The notes: generated by a model from the letters alone, not told the origin. DNA of 64,000 nucleotides from Amycolatopsis sp. DSM 110486 (GCF_019468465.1 NZ_CP080519.1:1-64000); one strand, 5' to 3'; counted from the first letter of the stretch, positions 17,362-27,693 are shown. Translations and numbers: made by a program.

Positions 17362-19410
17362 TCACCACTTCAGGGCGGCCTTCATCTGCTTGTCGGCGAT
17401 GGGGGCCAGCGTGGTCAGGAAAGTGGCGGTGAGGTGGTTGTCGTCCATGTACACCAGCACGTTGCCGACCACCGGCGGGCAGGTGTCCTTGTCGCAGAAG
17501 TAATCCGTGAAGTCGAGGAACGACACGTTGCCCGGCACGCCGCGCGTACTCGTGTACGACGGCGCGGCCGGCTGCACGGCGTCGCGGTCGAGCACGCACA
17601 CCGGGTTGGTCGGACCCTGCTGCGCGACGCAGGCGGCCATGTTGAACGCGAACCGCGGATTGTCGCGCAAGGCCACCACGGGGATGCCGGCCTTGTCCAT
17701 CGCCGACCACTGGGTCACGAAGCCCGCCGGGGTCGTCTCGGTGATGCCCGCGTGGGTGTTCACGCTCGCCAGGGTGACCACGGCGTCGGGGTGCATCGCG
17801 ACGATCTCGTCGGCCGCGGCCTTGTTCCAGTCCATGCAGGCCTGGTCGCCGGGCATCAGGTCGGCGTTGCTGGAGAACGGGCAGGCGCCCTTCAGCATCG
17901 ACGTCACGGCCCAGCCCTCGGTCTGCACCATCGGCAGGAACGCGGCGAGGTACTGCTGCATGTGCGAGTCGCCCACGAGGACCACGCGCTTCTTCGGCGG
18001 GCCTTCGGGGTTCTGCGTGCAGACCTTGAGTTCCTCGTTGCGCGGCGACATCGTGCATTTGTCGTCGGTGATGCCCGCCCAGTCTTCGGGCAGTTTCAGC
18101 GTCGGCGGCACGATCGAGGGCTCCGCAGAACCGCGGTAGGCGAACCCGGGTGCGTGCGCGGCGGCTCCGGGGTGGTCGGCGTCCGCGAGCGAGATCGTGT
18201 AGTTGGCCTGTGCCGAGGTGTACGTGCCCCACACACCGGCCGCGATCAGCACCGGCGCCAGCGCCAGAATGCCGAACCGGTAGGCGCCCCAGCGCTTCAC
18301 CGTGCCGATCTTCGACAACCGGATCGGGTTCTCGATGAAGTGGTAGGTGAGGATCGAGAGCACGAACGACGCGCCGATCACCACCGCGCCGCCGAGCAGG
18401 CCGACGGCCGCGCGGTCACGCACGACCAGGTAGAACACCAGCACCGGCCAGTGCCACAGGTACAGCGAGAAGCTCAGGTTGCCGAGGTAGCCCAGAGGCT
18501 TCGAGCTGAGCCAGCGGTCGGCGCCGAAGACGGTGTTCGTCTGGCCGGCCACGAGCACGAGCCCGGCCGAGAGCGTCGGCCACAGCGCGATCCAGCCGGG
18601 GAACACCGAGTCGACGCGCAGCACGATGCCGCACAGCACCAACCCGGCCACGCCGATCCAGCCGAGCACCACGCGCAGGCCCCGCGGCAGCGTGAAAGAG
18701 TCGAGGAACATCACCATCAGGCCGCCGAGCGCGAACTCCCACACGCGGGTGAGGCCGTGGAAGTAGGCCAGCGGCTGGTCGACGGCGGTGAGGTACACCG
18801 AGTACGCCAGCGAAGCCACGAACAGCGTGATGAGCAGAGTGTTCACGGTGTGGCGCAGCGACAGCCCGAGGCGGCGCACGAGGAAGCCGAGCGCGACGAA
18901 GACCAGCGGCCACAGCAGGTAGAACTGGCCCTGGATCGACAGCGACCAGAAGTGCTGGACCAGGCTCGCGCTGTTGTGCTGGGCGAAGTAGTCGACGGAG
19001 TCGGCGGCCAGCTGCCAGTTCTCGTAGAACAGCGCGGAGGCGAAGACCTCGCGAATGGTCTGGAACCAGCGGTCCTCGGGCAGCAGCAGCGTGGAGACGA
19101 CAACCACCGCGAGCAGCACGGTCATCGCCGCCGGGAAGAGCCGCTTGATCATCCGGCCCCACATCGGCCGCAGCTCGATCTTCCCGCGCAGCAGCGCGCG
19201 GTAGAGCTGGCCGGTGATCAGGAAGCCCGACACCAGGAAGAACACGTCGACGCCGCCGGAGATCCGGTCGAGCCACACGTGGTAGACCACGACCAGCAGC
19301 GAGGCGAGGGCTCGCACGCCCTGCAGCTCGGGCCGGAAACGGCTCTGTGCCGCACTGGGCGCCGGAGGCTTACCGGGTCGTTCAGGCGCGACCACGGTGG
19401 TCCCGGACAT
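17362..19410 (-). CDS. OafA-type membrane acyltransferase with an SGNH domain
   Basis: This 682-residue protein acylates a cell-surface glycan or similar substrate. The N-terminal acyltransferase-3 domain (about 25-370) has ten or so membrane segments, starting with ELQGVRALASLLVVVYHVW, whose histidine is catalytic in the family, and GGVDVFFLVSGFLIT. The C-terminal extracellular SGNH domain (about 440-680) has VVLVGDSHMQQY with the nucleophile serine and DDNHLT with the Asp/His pair. GGGGGAGG precedes the ATG. The acceptor (peptidoglycan, arabinogalactan or a secondary metabolite) cannot be told from the sequence. It appears to be a single-gene unit. Confidence 0.92.
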   Translation of the reverse strand: MSGTTVVAPERPGKPPAPSAAQSRFRPELQGVRALASLLVVVYHVWLDRISGGVDVFFLVSGFLITGQLYRALLRGKIELRPMWGRMIKRLFPAAMTVLLAVVVVSTLLLPEDRWFQTIREVFASALFYENWQLAADSVDYFAQHNSASLVQHFWSLSIQGQFYLLWPLVFVALGFLVRRLGLSLRHTVNTLLITLFVASLAYSVYLTAVDQPLAYFHGLTRVWEFALGGLMVMFLDSFTLPRGLRVVLGWIGVAGLVLCGIVLRVDSVFPGWIALWPTLSAGLVLVAGQTNTVFGADRWLSSKPLGYLGNLSFSLYLWHWPVLVFYLVVRDRAAVGLLGGAVVIGASFVLSILTYHFIENPIRLSKIGTVKRWGAYRFGILALAPVLIAAGVWGTYTSAQANYTISLADADHPGAAAHAPGFAYRGSAEPSIVPPTLKLPEDWAGITDDKCTMSPRNEELKVCTQNPEGPPKKRVVLVGDSHMQQYLAAFLPMVQTEGWAVTSMLKGACPFSSNADLMPGDQACMDWNKAAADEIVAMHPDAVVTLASVNTHAGITETTPAGFVTQWSAMDKAGIPVVALRDNPRFAFNMAACVAQQGPTNPVCVLDRDAVQPAAPSYTSTRGVPGNVSFLDFTDYFCDKDTCPPVVGNVLVYMDDNHLTATFLTTLAPIADKQMKAALKW

Positions 19411-19577
19411 GCACTTCCTCCCCCAGAGGCCACCTGGGGCGGCCTGATGTTCTGAGCGGCTACTGATCGATCAGGGCGTGCAATAGCTATACGTGAAGGC
19501 CGTTCCGCTCACGCATCCGGGGTACCTCGATCGAGCCGTCCGGGGCGCCGGGCGCCGCGATCGATATCTTGGACCGT

Positions 19578-20102
19578 GTGCCCCTTGACTCCGTCCGACC
19601 CACTGTCCGCCGCGCGCGCATAGCCGACGTCCGCAAGATCAAAGCACTGGTCGACGCCGACGCCGGCCGCGTGCTGCTCGAGAAAGACCTGGTCACGCTG
19701 TACGAGGCGATCCAGGAGTTCTGGGTGGCGGTGGACGAGGACGGCACCGGCGACGAGGACGTGCTCGGCGCCGCCGCGCTGCACGTGCTGTGGGAGGACA
19801 TCGCCGAGCTGCGCACGGTCGTGGTCGACAAGGCCGCGCGCGGCCGGGGCATCGGTCACGCGTTGGTGGGCCGGCTCGTGGACGAGGCGCGCGACCTGGG
19901 CCTCAAGCGCCTGTTCGTGCTGACGTTCGAGACCGGCTTCTTCCTGCGCCACGGCTTCGTCGAGATCGACGGCACGCCCGTGTCGCACGAGGTCTACGAG
20001 GAGATGCGCCACTCGCTCGACCCGGGTGTCGCGGAGTTCCTCGACCTGCCCTACGTCAAGCCGAACACCCTGGGCAACTCGCGCATGCTGCTGGAGTTCT
20101 AG
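19578..20102 (+). CDS. argA: Amino-acid N-acetyltransferase (N-acetylglutamate synthase type)
   Basis: This 174-residue GNAT enzyme makes N-acetylglutamate, the first step of arginine synthesis. It resembles the short mycobacterial enzyme Rv2747, which has no amino-acid-kinase domain. The acetyl-CoA loop is VVDKAARGRGIGHALVGRLV at about residues 81-100, and TFETGFFLRHGFVEIDGTPV and YVKPNTLGNSRMLLEF are typical ends. The GTG at 19578 has TATCTT (19565-19570) 7 nt upstream, a leaderless promoter; a TTG at 19569 lies within that promoter. The position next to ftsK and pgsA matches Mycobacterium. Confidence 0.9.
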   Translation: MPLDSVRPTVRRARIADVRKIKALVDADAGRVLLEKDLVTLYEAIQEFWVAVDEDGTGDEDVLGAAALHVLWEDIAELRTVVVDKAARGRGIGHALVGRLVDEARDLGLKRLFVLTFETGFFLRHGFVEIDGTPVSHEVYEEMRHSLDPGVAEFLDLPYVKPNTLGNSRMLLEF

Positions 20103-20286
20103 ACCGGCCCCCAGCCAGGGACGAGGTGCGCCGGCGCGCGGCCTCGTCCGTCCGGAAAGCCGAAAACCTCGGGCCCTTCGCTCACGCTCGGCCGATTGCG
20201 GGCGCGCGCCGGCCTCCCCGCGGCCAAGATCGAGTGCGGCCGCCGCGGCGGCCGAGACGATCTTCGCCTCGCGACAGGGAGCCCTG

Positions 20287-20913
20287 ATGGAGTTCGACCA
20301 CGTCCTGACCACCACGCCGTCGGTGCGGCGCAAGCTGGACCTGCGGCGTCCGGTGGAGAACGAGGTGCTCGCCGAGTGCCTCGAGCTGGCCCTGCACGCG
20401 CCCACGCCCGGCAACCAGCAGTCGTGGCGCTGGCTAGTCGTGCGCGACCAGGACGTGAAGAACCGGCTGGGCGAGCTGTTCCGCCGCGTCGGACTGGCGT
20501 ACCTGGAGCAGTACGCGGACGTCGCCGCCGCCGACCCGGCCATGGCCCGCTCGGTCGCCTCCGGCCGGCACCTGATCGACGTGATCGAGCAGGTCCCGGC
20601 GTTCGTGGTGCCGTGCGTCGAAGGCCGCACGACCGGCGCGAACGTGGCCGACGCGGTGCTCTACGGCGGCATCTTCCCCGCCGTGTGGAGCTTCCAGCTG
20701 GCCCTGCGCTCACGGGGCCTCGGCTCGACGCTCACCACCTACCACCTGCAGACCGAGGCCGAGGCGGCCGAGATCCTGGGCATTCCCGAGGGCTACACGC
20801 AGGCCTGCCTGCTGCCCGTGGCCTACACGACCACGACCGACTTCAAGCCCACCCCGCGCCGCCCACTGTCGGAGGTCGCCTACCTCGACCACTGGGGAAA
20901 GTCGCTCGGCTGA
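20287..20913 (+). CDS. Nitroreductase-family FMN oxidoreductase
   Basis: This 208-residue FMN enzyme probably reduces nitro groups or quinones with NAD(P)H. The opening TPSVRRKLDLRRPV is the FMN-phosphate-binding part, HAPTPGNQQSWRWLVV the next conserved block, and RGLGSTLTTYHL and LLPVAYTTTTDFKPTPRRPL the closing ones. An ATG at 20287 with GGGAGCC upstream starts it. The stop codon abuts the stop of the convergent secreted protein gene. The natural substrate is unknown; paralogues are common in actinobacteria. Confidence 0.87.
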   Translation: MEFDHVLTTTPSVRRKLDLRRPVENEVLAECLELALHAPTPGNQQSWRWLVVRDQDVKNRLGELFRRVGLAYLEQYADVAAADPAMARSVASGRHLIDVIEQVPAFVVPCVEGRTTGANVADAVLYGGIFPAVWSFQLALRSRGLGSTLTTYHLQTEAEAAEILGIPEGYTQACLLPVAYTTTTDFKPTPRRPLSEVAYLDHWGKSLG

Positions 20914-21357
20914 TCAGCTCACCCGCAACGTGATCCGCTCGCCCGCGCGGCTCACGTCGACGAGCTCGACGTGAGCCGCCGCGTACGTCAGGTCGTGCGG
21001 CCCGCGCCGGCCAGTGTGCAGCTGCGCCGCGGTCTGCTCCCCGCGCCCCGGCTGGCTCAACGACACGGCCACGACCGCGTCACCGGCCCACACGCACGTG
21101 ACGTTCGCCGGACACCGCGAGTCCTCGACCAGGCGCGTGTACCGCACGGTCAGGTCCTTGGTGCTCAGCTGCGCCTCCTGGCCGACCTTGAGCGTCACGT
21201 CCCGGCCGGGCTCCGCCGGCACGGTCCCCACCGCCGCGGCCGGCGGCGGCGCGCCGCCCGCACCGTCGAGCGTGTGCGCGAGCGCCACCGAACTCCCCGC
21301 GCCCACCGCGAGTACGGCGACGGTCCCGATGGCCAGAGCGAGCTTGTGCGCGTCCAT
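20914..21357 (-). CDS. Secreted protein of unknown function with a C-P-x4-C-W motif
   Basis: This encodes 147 residues. The N-terminus is a signal peptide or anchor (KLALAIGTVAVLAVGAGSSVALA), followed by a Pro/Ala linker. A beta-rich domain with DSRCPANVTCVWAGDAVVAV follows: two cysteines 6 apart and a tryptophan-glycine pair, as in a small family of exported proteins. A disulfide between the two cysteines is likely. No lipobox is visible. It faces the nitroreductase gene tail to tail and precedes ftsK's 3' end only by position. Its function is unknown. Confidence 0.78.
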   Translation of the reverse strand: MDAHKLALAIGTVAVLAVGAGSSVALAHTLDGAGGAPPPAAAVGTVPAEPGRDVTLKVGQEAQLSTKDLTVRYTRLVEDSRCPANVTCVWAGDAVVAVSLSQPGRGEQTAAQLHTGRRGPHDLTYAAAHVELVDVSRAGERITLRVS

Positions 21358-21401
21358 GTGATCAGGACGGAAGGATCACCGGTCCTGGTTGCACCACCGC
21401 G

Positions 21402-23936
21402 TCAGAAGTCCTCGTCGTCCGAGTCGCCCGGCGAGGCGTCGCCGCCGCGGATCATGAACAGGACGCCCTCCAGCTCTTCCGGCTTGATGAGCACGTCGCG
21501 GGCCTTCGAGCCCTCCGAGGGGCCCACGACGCCGCGGCTTTCGAGCAGGTCCATGAGGCGGCCGGCCTTGGCGAAGCCGACGCGGAGCTTGCGCTGGAGC
21601 ATGGACGTGGAGCCGAACTGCGACGTGACGATGAGCTCGGCGGCCTGGAGCAGCACGTCGAGGTCGTCGCCGATGTCGGGGTCGATCTCCTTCTTCTCGC
21701 CGGCCTTCTGAGCCGTGACGCCGACGGTGTAGTCGGGCTGGGCCTGGTCCTTGGCGAACGAGACGACGGCCGCGATCTCCTCGTCGCCCACGAACGCGCC
21801 CTGGATGCGGACCGGTTTGCCGGCGCCCATCGGCAAATACAACGCGTCGCCCATGCCGATGAGCTTCTCGGCGCCCGGCTGGTCGAGGATGACCCGCGAG
21901 TCGGTGAGCGACGACGTGGCGAACGCCAGCCGCGAGGGCACGTTGGTCTTGATCAGGCCGGTGACGACGTCGACCGACGGCCGCTGTGTGGCCAGCACCA
22001 GGTGGATGCCGGCGGCGCGCGCCTTCTGCGTGATGCGCACGATCGCGTCTTCCACGTCGCGGGGCGCGGTCATCATGAGGTCGGCCAGCTCGTCGACGAT
22101 CGCCATGATGTACGGGTACGGCCGGTACTCGCGCTCGCTGCCCGGGGGCGCCGTGATCTCGCCGGAGCGGACCTTGCGGTTGTAGTCGTCGATGTGGCGG
22201 ACCTTGTTGACCTGCATGTCCTGATAGCGCTGCTCCATCTCCTCCACCAGCCAGGCCAGCGCGGCGGCGGCCTTCTTCGGCTGGGTGATGATGGGCGTGA
22301 TCAGGTGCGGGATGCCCTCGTACGGCGTGAGCTCGACCATCTTCGGGTCGATGAGGATCATGCGGCACTCGTCCGGCGTCGCGCGGGCGAGCAGCGACAC
22401 CAGCATCGAGTTGACGAAGCTCGACTTACCGGAACCGGTCGAGCCCGCCACTAGCAGGTGGGGCATTTTCGTGAGGTTCGCGGTGACGAAGTGGCCCTCG
22501 ATGTCCTTGCCGAGCCCGATCACCATCGGGTGGTTGTCCTTGACCGTGGACGGCGCGCGCAGCACGTCGCCCAGGCGCACCATCTCGCGGTCGGAGTTCG
22601 GCACCTCGATGCCGACGGCCGACTTGCCGGGGATCGGCGCGAGCAGCCGGACGTTGTCCGTGGCCACGGCGTACGCGATGTTCTTCGTGAGCGCCGTGAT
22701 CTTCTCGACCTTCACGCCCGGGCCGAGCTCGACCTCGTAGCGCGTGACCGTGGGGCCGCGGGTGAAGCCGGTGACCTGCGCGTCGATGCTGAACTGGTCG
22801 AGCACGCCGGTGATCGCCTCGATCATGGCGTCGTTGGCCTTGCTGCGGGATTTCGGCACGTCGCCGAGCTTCAGCAGGTCGGGTGACGGCAGCTGGTAAT
22901 CGCCCTCGACGGTCCGCGTCATCGCCAGCGGCGGCTCCGGCGCCTTCTTCGGCTTCTTCTCCGGCACCTCTTCGGCGGGCTTCGGCTTGGGCGGGCGCAC
23001 CGGCATCGGCGGCTCGGCCAGCATCGCGTCGAGGTCGAGCTGCTCGCCCTCGGTGTCGGCGCTGCTCTGGCGGCGACGCGACGGCTTGCGCAGCCGCACG
23101 GCCTTCGGGTCGGCCTCGATGAGCTCGTCGGCCTCGGGTTCCGCGTTGTCGCCCTCGAGGTCGGCCAGCTCGTCTTCGTCGAGACCCCACGTGCGAAGGC
23201 GGTGCGGGATCTCGCGCACGGGCGTGCCGGTGAACACCAGCACGCCGAACAGCAGCGCCAGGATCAGCAACGGCACTGCGACCCACGTGGTGACGCCCTT
23301 GGTCAGCAGCCCGCCGGACAACAGCCCGATGATGCCGCCGGCGTACATGCGGCCGTCGTTGGTTTCGGGCAGCGCCGTGAAGATGTGCAGCATCCCCAGC
23401 ACGGACAGCACGACCAGCCCCGTGCCGATCACCATCCGCGGCCGGGTCTCGGGGTTCGGCTCCGACCGCATCAACGCGACCGCGACCACCACCAGCACCA
23501 GCGGCAACGTCACCGCGCCGGCGCCCAGCACCGTGCGCGTCGCGACCTCCACGGCCGCCCCGATCGGCCCCGCGGCCCGCCACCACACGCCCACGGCCGC
23601 GACGATCGCCAGCGCGATCAGCCCCAGCGCCAGCCCGTCACGGCGGTGTTCCGCCTCCAGCTCCCGCGTGCGCCCGACCGTGCGGGCCAGCGAGCCGACG
23701 CCCTTGGCCACCAGGTTCCACGTGCCGCGCACCCCGCGCCCGAACGCGCCGGACTTCGCCTTTCCCCGCCGCGGCGGGGGTTTGCGCGCCGCACTCCTCG
23801 GCCGTGACCCAGAACTTGAAGAACGCGACCCGGAAGCCCCGGACGAGCGCGGCTTCGCCGGCGTGCGCGAACCACGCGCCGGTGCCTTCCCGCCGCTTCC
23901 CGCCGTGCTCCGCTTCCTCGTCGCCGACCCAGACAT
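21402..23936 (-). CDS. ftsK: DNA translocase FtsK/SpoIIIE
   Basis: This septal DNA pump moves chromosome ends out of the closing septum. The 844 residues start with a basic, Ser/Pro/Arg-rich tail (1-95), four membrane segments (about 100-250), and an acidic linker. The motor has Walker [11 protein letters not shown] and Walker [12 protein letters not shown], and [10 protein letters not shown]. The gamma winged helix that reads KOPS-type sequences closes the protein ([20 protein letters not shown]). The size is normal for actinobacteria. It stands alone, in the same order relative to argA and rnj as in Mycobacterium. Confidence 0.97.
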   Translation of the reverse strand: MSGSATRKRSTAGSGGKAPARGSRTPAKPRSSGASGSRSSSSGSRPRSAARKPPPRRGKAKSGAFGRGVRGTWNLVAKGVGSLARTVGRTRELEAEHRRDGLALGLIALAIVAAVGVWWRAAGPIGAAVEVATRTVLGAGAVTLPLVLVVVAVALMRSEPNPETRPRMVIGTGLVVLSVLGMLHIFTALPETNDGRMYAGGIIGLLSGGLLTKGVTTWVAVPLLILALLFGVLVFTGTPVREIPHRLRTWGLDEDELADLEGDNAEPEADELIEADPKAVRLRKPSRRRQSSADTEGEQLDLDAMLAEPPMPVRPPKPKPAEEVPEKKPKKAPEPPLAMTRTVEGDYQLPSPDLLKLGDVPKSRSKANDAMIEAITGVLDQFSIDAQVTGFTRGPTVTRYEVELGPGVKVEKITALTKNIAYAVATDNVRLLAPIPGKSAVGIEVPNSDREMVRLGDVLRAPSTVKDNHPMVIGLGKDIEGHFVTANLTKMPHLLVAGSTGSGKSSFVNSMLVSLLARATPDECRMILIDPKMVELTPYEGIPHLITPIITQPKKAAAALAWLVEEMEQRYQDMQVNKVRHIDDYNRKVRSGEITAPPGSEREYRPYPYIMAIVDELADLMMTAPRDVEDAIVRITQKARAAGIHLVLATQRPSVDVVTGLIKTNVPSRLAFATSSLTDSRVILDQPGAEKLIGMGDALYLPMGAGKPVRIQGAFVGDEEIAAVVSFAKDQAQPDYTVGVTAQKAGEKKEIDPDIGDDLDVLLQAAELIVTSQFGSTSMLQRKLRVGFAKAGRLMDLLESRGVVGPSEGSKARDVLIKPEELEGVLFMIRGGDASPGDSDDEDF

Positions 23937-24037
23937 GCCTCCACGGTAACGGCCCGGGACCGATAGTCACATGCGCCACTCTCAGAGCAGGAGAAACAAT
24001 CGTCGCGAACGTCCCGGCCGACCTGGTGGATCTCCGC

Positions 24038-24379
24038 TCAGCAGAGCGATTCGGCCGCCGCGAGGATCTTCTCGGCCTTCGCCTGGTCGACCGACACATC
24101 GGCGCTGATGAAATACCAGGTCACGCTCGCGAGCACGGCCGCGTGGTCCTTGCCCTGCGCGACGTCGTCGCACAGGTCGTGCGCGTGCGCGATCGCGGCG
24201 CCCATGTTGGTGACGAGGGCCGGGTCGATCGAACCGAGGGCCGCGAGGTAGGCCCGCTCGCGTGGTCCGATCGCGACGGCCCGCGGCGAAGGCTTTGGCG
24301 TCGGCACCGGGGCGGGGTCCGGGCCGCCACATGCGGTGAGGAGGACCAGCGCGGTGGGGATCGGGACAAGTTTGCGCAC
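24038..24379 (-). CDS. DUF732-type lipoprotein
   Basis: This encodes 113 residues. The signal peptide ends in the lipobox LLTAC with Cys17 as the lipidated residue, followed by a Pro-rich linker of about 20 residues. The helical domain (AYLAALGSIDPALVTNMGAA, then HAHDLCDDVAQGKDHA and a C-terminal Cys) fits the DUF732 family, common in mycolic-acid-containing and related actinobacteria. The two cysteines may pair. Function is unknown. It lies alone between ftsK and the divergent plsC. Confidence 0.82.
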   Translation of the reverse strand: MRKLVPIPTALVLLTACGGPDPAPVPTPKPSPRAVAIGPRERAYLAALGSIDPALVTNMGAAIAHAHDLCDDVAQGKDHAAVLASVTWYFISADVSVDQAKAEKILAAAESLC

Positions 24380-24479
24380 GGCCGCTACAGCGTGGGTGCA
24401 CGCTGGTTCGTTACGAAGCCGAGGTCACGTGGTGAACCACCCCACCGGGCCGAGATCGGCTTCATGACATGCTCTGCCC

Positions 24480-25319
24480 ATGTTCGCGCTGCAACAGGAC
24501 GACTTCCCGGCCCCGCGTCGTGCCCCGGCGATCTGGCGGACGATGCTCAACATCGACCGCGGGCTGGTCAACATGGTGGGCCGGCTGACGGTGTCGGGGG
24601 CGGTGCCGCGGGAGCTGCGGGGGCGGCCGTTGCTGATGGCGGCGAACCACATCGGCGTGTTCGACGCGTTCGTGCTGATGGCGGCGTGCAAGAGGATCGG
24701 CATCAACCCGCGGTTCATGCTGGCCGGGGGCATCCTGGACGCGCCGGTGATCGGGCCGGCGCTGCGCGTGAGCGGGCATCTGCGGGTGGACCGCAAGCAC
24801 GCGGCGACGGCCATCGGGCAGTTCGCCGAGGCCGTGGAGGAGCTGAAGACCACGCGGGAGCCGATCGTCGTCTACCCGGAGGGGCGGATCAGCCACGACC
24901 CCGGGCTGTGGCCGGAACGCGGCAAGACGGGGGCGGCGCGCCTGGCGCTGGCCGCGGATGTCCCGGTGATCCCGATCAGCCAGTGGGGCGCGCACGAGGC
25001 CGTGTACTGGGGCACCGAGACCGTGAACGGCCCGGCCGACCTGGTGCCGCTCGCGCGTTCGGGCCTGAGTGCGCCCCTGCGGCGGCCCAGGTTCAAGGTG
25101 CACTTCGGGGCGCCGGTGGACCTGGCGGACGTCGAGCCGCAGCGGCCGGGCGCCGGGGTGCGCGCGCACGCGAAGATCATGCAGGCGATCACCGACGGTC
25201 TCGTGCCGCTGCGCCGCGACGAGCCCGTGCGGCCGCGGTTCAACGACCCGACGCGGCCGACGGACACCGTGAGCCCCTGGAAGCCGGGACCGCCCACCCC
25301 TCGGACAGCACAGTCCTGA
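24480..25319 (+). CDS. plsC: 1-acyl-glycerol-3-phosphate acyltransferase family protein
   Basis: This 279-residue membrane-associated enzyme transfers an acyl chain to lysophosphatidate or a related lipid. The catalytic H-x4-D motif is NHIGVFD at about 56-62, and the glycerol-phosphate-binding block is YPEGRIS near 139. PVIPISQWGAHE completes the PlsC signature. The C-terminal 50 residues are Arg/Pro-rich. The ATG has CATGCT 6 nt upstream, perhaps a leaderless promoter. The exact acceptor is unknown. A flavoprotein gene follows 29 bp later from its own promoter. Confidence 0.9.
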   Translation: MFALQQDDFPAPRRAPAIWRTMLNIDRGLVNMVGRLTVSGAVPRELRGRPLLMAANHIGVFDAFVLMAACKRIGINPRFMLAGGILDAPVIGPALRVSGHLRVDRKHAATAIGQFAEAVEELKTTREPIVVYPEGRISHDPGLWPERGKTGAARLALAADVPVIPISQWGAHEAVYWGTETVNGPADLVPLARSGLSAPLRRPRFKVHFGAPVDLADVEPQRPGAGVRAHAKIMQAITDGLVPLRRDEPVRPRFNDPTRPTDTVSPWKPGPPTPRTAQS

Positions 25320-25348
25320 ACCCGCGCTTTCGCCTAGAGTCGCGGGGC

Positions 25349-25969
25349 GTGAGCACACGCATCCTCGTCGTCTACTACAGCGCCACCGGCAACACCGCCG
25401 CCCTCGCCTCCGCGCTGGCCGAGGGCGCCCGGGAGACCGGTGCCGAAGTCCGGGTCCGGACCGTGCGCGAGACCGCGCCGCCCGAGGCCGTCGCGAGCAA
25501 CCCGCGCTGGCAGGCGTGGGTGGACTCCGGTCCGCACCACGAGTACGCCACCCTCGCCGACCTCGAGTGGGCCGACGGCATCGCCGTGGGCAGCCCCACC
25601 CGCTTCGGCGGTCCCGCGGCCCAGCTGAAGTCCTTTTTGGACAGCACGGGTGGCTTGTGGGCACAGGGAAAGCTGGCCGACAAGGTCGCGACGTCGTTCA
25701 CCACGGCGTCGACCGCGCACGGCGGCCTCGAGGCGACCGTGCTGGCCACGAACAACATCTTCTACCACTGGGGCGCCATCGTCCTGCCGCTCGGCTACGG
25801 CGACCCGCACCTGAAGGAGTCGGGCAACCCCTACGGTGGCTCGTTCGTCTCGCGCAAGTCCGCTGCGCCCGACGACCTGGCGCTCGGCGCGCTGACCCGG
25901 CAGGGCAAGCGCCTCGCGACGATCACCACCCACGTCGCCACCGGACTGAAAGCGGACGATAACCGCTAA
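25349..25969 (+). CDS. wrbA: NAD(P)H:quinone oxidoreductase, WrbA type flavoprotein
   Basis: This 206-residue FMN flavodoxin-fold enzyme reduces quinones by two electrons. The FMN-phosphate loop is YYSATGNTAALA near residue 9, followed by GIAVGSPTRFGGPAAQLKSF and the GGLEATVLATNNIFYHWGAI segment, which are WrbA signatures. The GTG at 25349 has TAGAGT (25335-25340) 8 nt upstream, a leaderless start. It follows plsC closely but is separately promoted. A general role against quinone stress is expected from the family. Confidence 0.92.
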   Translation: MSTRILVVYYSATGNTAALASALAEGARETGAEVRVRTVRETAPPEAVASNPRWQAWVDSGPHHEYATLADLEWADGIAVGSPTRFGGPAAQLKSFLDSTGGLWAQGKLADKVATSFTTASTAHGGLEATVLATNNIFYHWGAIVLPLGYGDPHLKESGNPYGGSFVSRKSAAPDDLALGALTRQGKRLATITTHVATGLKADDNR

Positions 25970-26011
25970 AACGGTTTCGGTGGTGACGCGAAAGTCGTAC
26001 TGTCGACGAGC

Positions 26012-26956
26012 GTGACCACCGAACTGCCCGTCCTCGCGCCACCCCGCGTCGCGCACCGCGGCCGCGGGGTGGCGTTCGTGCTGCTCGCCGCGCTGTTCTT
26101 CAGCACGTCGGGCACGCTCGGCAAGCCCGCGATGGCCGCCGGGATGACGCCGGAGCAGGTCGCGACGTTCCGCATCGGCTTCGCTGGCCTCCTTCTTCTC
26201 GCCGGCACGGCCGCCATCGCGCCGCGCACGCTCAAGGTCCGCCGCGGCGAGTGGCCGATGCTGCTCGCGTACGGGCTGCTCGGCGTCGCCGGCACGCAGC
26301 TCGCGTACTTCATCGCCGCCGACCGCGTGCCCGTGGGCATCGCGATCCTGCTCGAGTTCCTCTCCCCCGTGCTGATCGCGCTGTGGGTGCGCGTGGTCCG
26401 CCGCACGCACCTGCCGCGCGCCATGTGGGCGGGCATCGGGCTCGCCATCGCCGGCCTCGCGCTCGTCGGCCAGGTCTGGCAGGGCCTCACCCTCGACGCG
26501 ATCGGCGTCCTCGCCGGCCTGGGCGCCGCGGTGTGCTCCGCCGGCTACTTCCTCATCGGCGAACGCGCCGTCGCCGACCGCGATCCCCTCGGCTTGGTGA
26601 CGTGGGGCATGGTCATCGGCGCCGTGATCGTGTCCGTGGTCAGTCCACCGTGGACGATCCCGTGGTCACTGCTGGACCACGCTGTGGAGTTCGGCCCGTG
26701 GACGCCCCCGATCTGGCTGCTGCTGACGTTGCTGGTGCTGCTCTCGACCGTGCTGTCCTACCTGCTCGGCATCACGGCGCTGCGCCACCTGCCCGCCTCG
26801 GTCGCCAGCGTGCTCGGCCTCCTCGAACCCGTCACGGCGACGGCCTTCGCGTGGGCGCTGCTCGGCGAGGCGCTGGCGTGGCCCCAGGCCCTCGGCGCGG
26901 CGATCCTGCTCGGCGGAGCGTATGTGGTGCAACGGTTTTCGAAAGGCGTGACCTAA
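26012..26956 (+). CDS. EamA-family drug/metabolite exporter
   Basis: This 314-residue protein has ten membrane segments in two EamA repeats (first ending near residue 140, second from about 155 to 300). The opening GVAFVLLAALFFSTSGTLGK and the closing LPASVASVLGLLEPVTATAF are typical of RhaT/YdcZ-like exporters. The GTG at 26012 has TACTGT (25998-26003) 8 nt before it. The transported compound is unknown. The 3' end overlaps the convergent SDR gene by 4 bp. Confidence 0.92.
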   Translation: MTTELPVLAPPRVAHRGRGVAFVLLAALFFSTSGTLGKPAMAAGMTPEQVATFRIGFAGLLLLAGTAAIAPRTLKVRRGEWPMLLAYGLLGVAGTQLAYFIAADRVPVGIAILLEFLSPVLIALWVRVVRRTHLPRAMWAGIGLAIAGLALVGQVWQGLTLDAIGVLAGLGAAVCSAGYFLIGERAVADRDPLGLVTWGMVIGAVIVSVVSPPWTIPWSLLDHAVEFGPWTPPIWLLLTLLVLLSTVLSYLLGITALRHLPASVASVLGLLEPVTATAFAWALLGEALAWPQALGAAILLGGAYVVQRFSKGVT

Positions 26957-27693
26957 CCCTGCCGGGCGGGCCGGATGGTCAGGTCGCCGATCTCGACGTC
27001 GTCCGGCTGCTCGATCGCGAACGCGATGGCCCGCGCCACGGCCTCGGGCGCGATGCCCAGCGCCGCCATGGCTTCCTGGGCCTGCGCCCGCTGCCCGGGA
27101 TCCTCGACGTAGTCGACGAGCTCCGTGCGGACGTACCCCGGCGAGATGGAGGTCGTCCGCAGCACGCCGTCGGTGGACTCCTGGCGCAGCGCCTCGAGCA
27201 GCGTACGCACGGCATTCTTGGTCCCCGCGTACACGGCCTGCGCCGGCACGATCTTGAGGCCCGACGTCGACACGGTGGTCACGAGGTGCCCGCTGCCCTG
27301 CTCGCGGAACACCGGCAGCGCGGCAGCGATGCCGTGCAGGACCCCGCGCAGGTTGACGTCGATCATCGCGTCCCAGCTGTCCACGTCGAGATCGCCCACC
27401 GGGGCGATCCGCGCGACGCCGGCGTTGGCCACCAGCACGTCGAGCCGGCCGAACCGGTCCACGGCCAGTGCCACCAGCCGCTCGAGATCGGCCCGCTTTG
27501 TCACGTCGACGTCCAGCATCTCCGCGCGCCCGCCCGTGGCCCGGATCCGCGCCACGAGCACCGCCAGCCGGTCGGTGCGCCGCGCGCCCAGCACCACGGC
27601 CGCACCGCGGGTCGCCAGTTCCAGCGCCGTCGCCTCCCCGATCCCGCTGCTCGCGCCGGTGATGGCGACGACCTTGCCCTCCACTGTGCTCAT
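26953..27693 (-). CDS. Short-chain dehydrogenase/reductase
   Basis: This 246-residue NAD(P)-dependent oxidoreductase has the Rossmann motif TGASSGIGEA near 13, DVTKRADL, the NAG motif (VLVANAGVA), the catalytic Ser (TVSTSGLKIV), and YAGTKNA (Tyr/Lys of Y-x3-K). The family acts on alcohols or ketones; the substrate is unknown. It is divergent from a TetR gene across 96 bp with two related operator palindromes, so it is very likely repressed by that TetR. GGCGGAGAGG lies upstream of the ATG. Confidence 0.92.
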   Translation of the reverse strand: MSTVEGKVVAITGASSGIGEATALELATRGAAVVLGARRTDRLAVLVARIRATGGRAEMLDVDVTKRADLERLVALAVDRFGRLDVLVANAGVARIAPVGDLDVDSWDAMIDVNLRGVLHGIAAALPVFREQGSGHLVTTVSTSGLKIVPAQAVYAGTKNAVRTLLEALRQESTDGVLRTTSISPGYVRTELVDYVEDPGQRAQAQEAMAALGIAPEAVARAIAFAIEQPDDVEIGDLTIRPARQG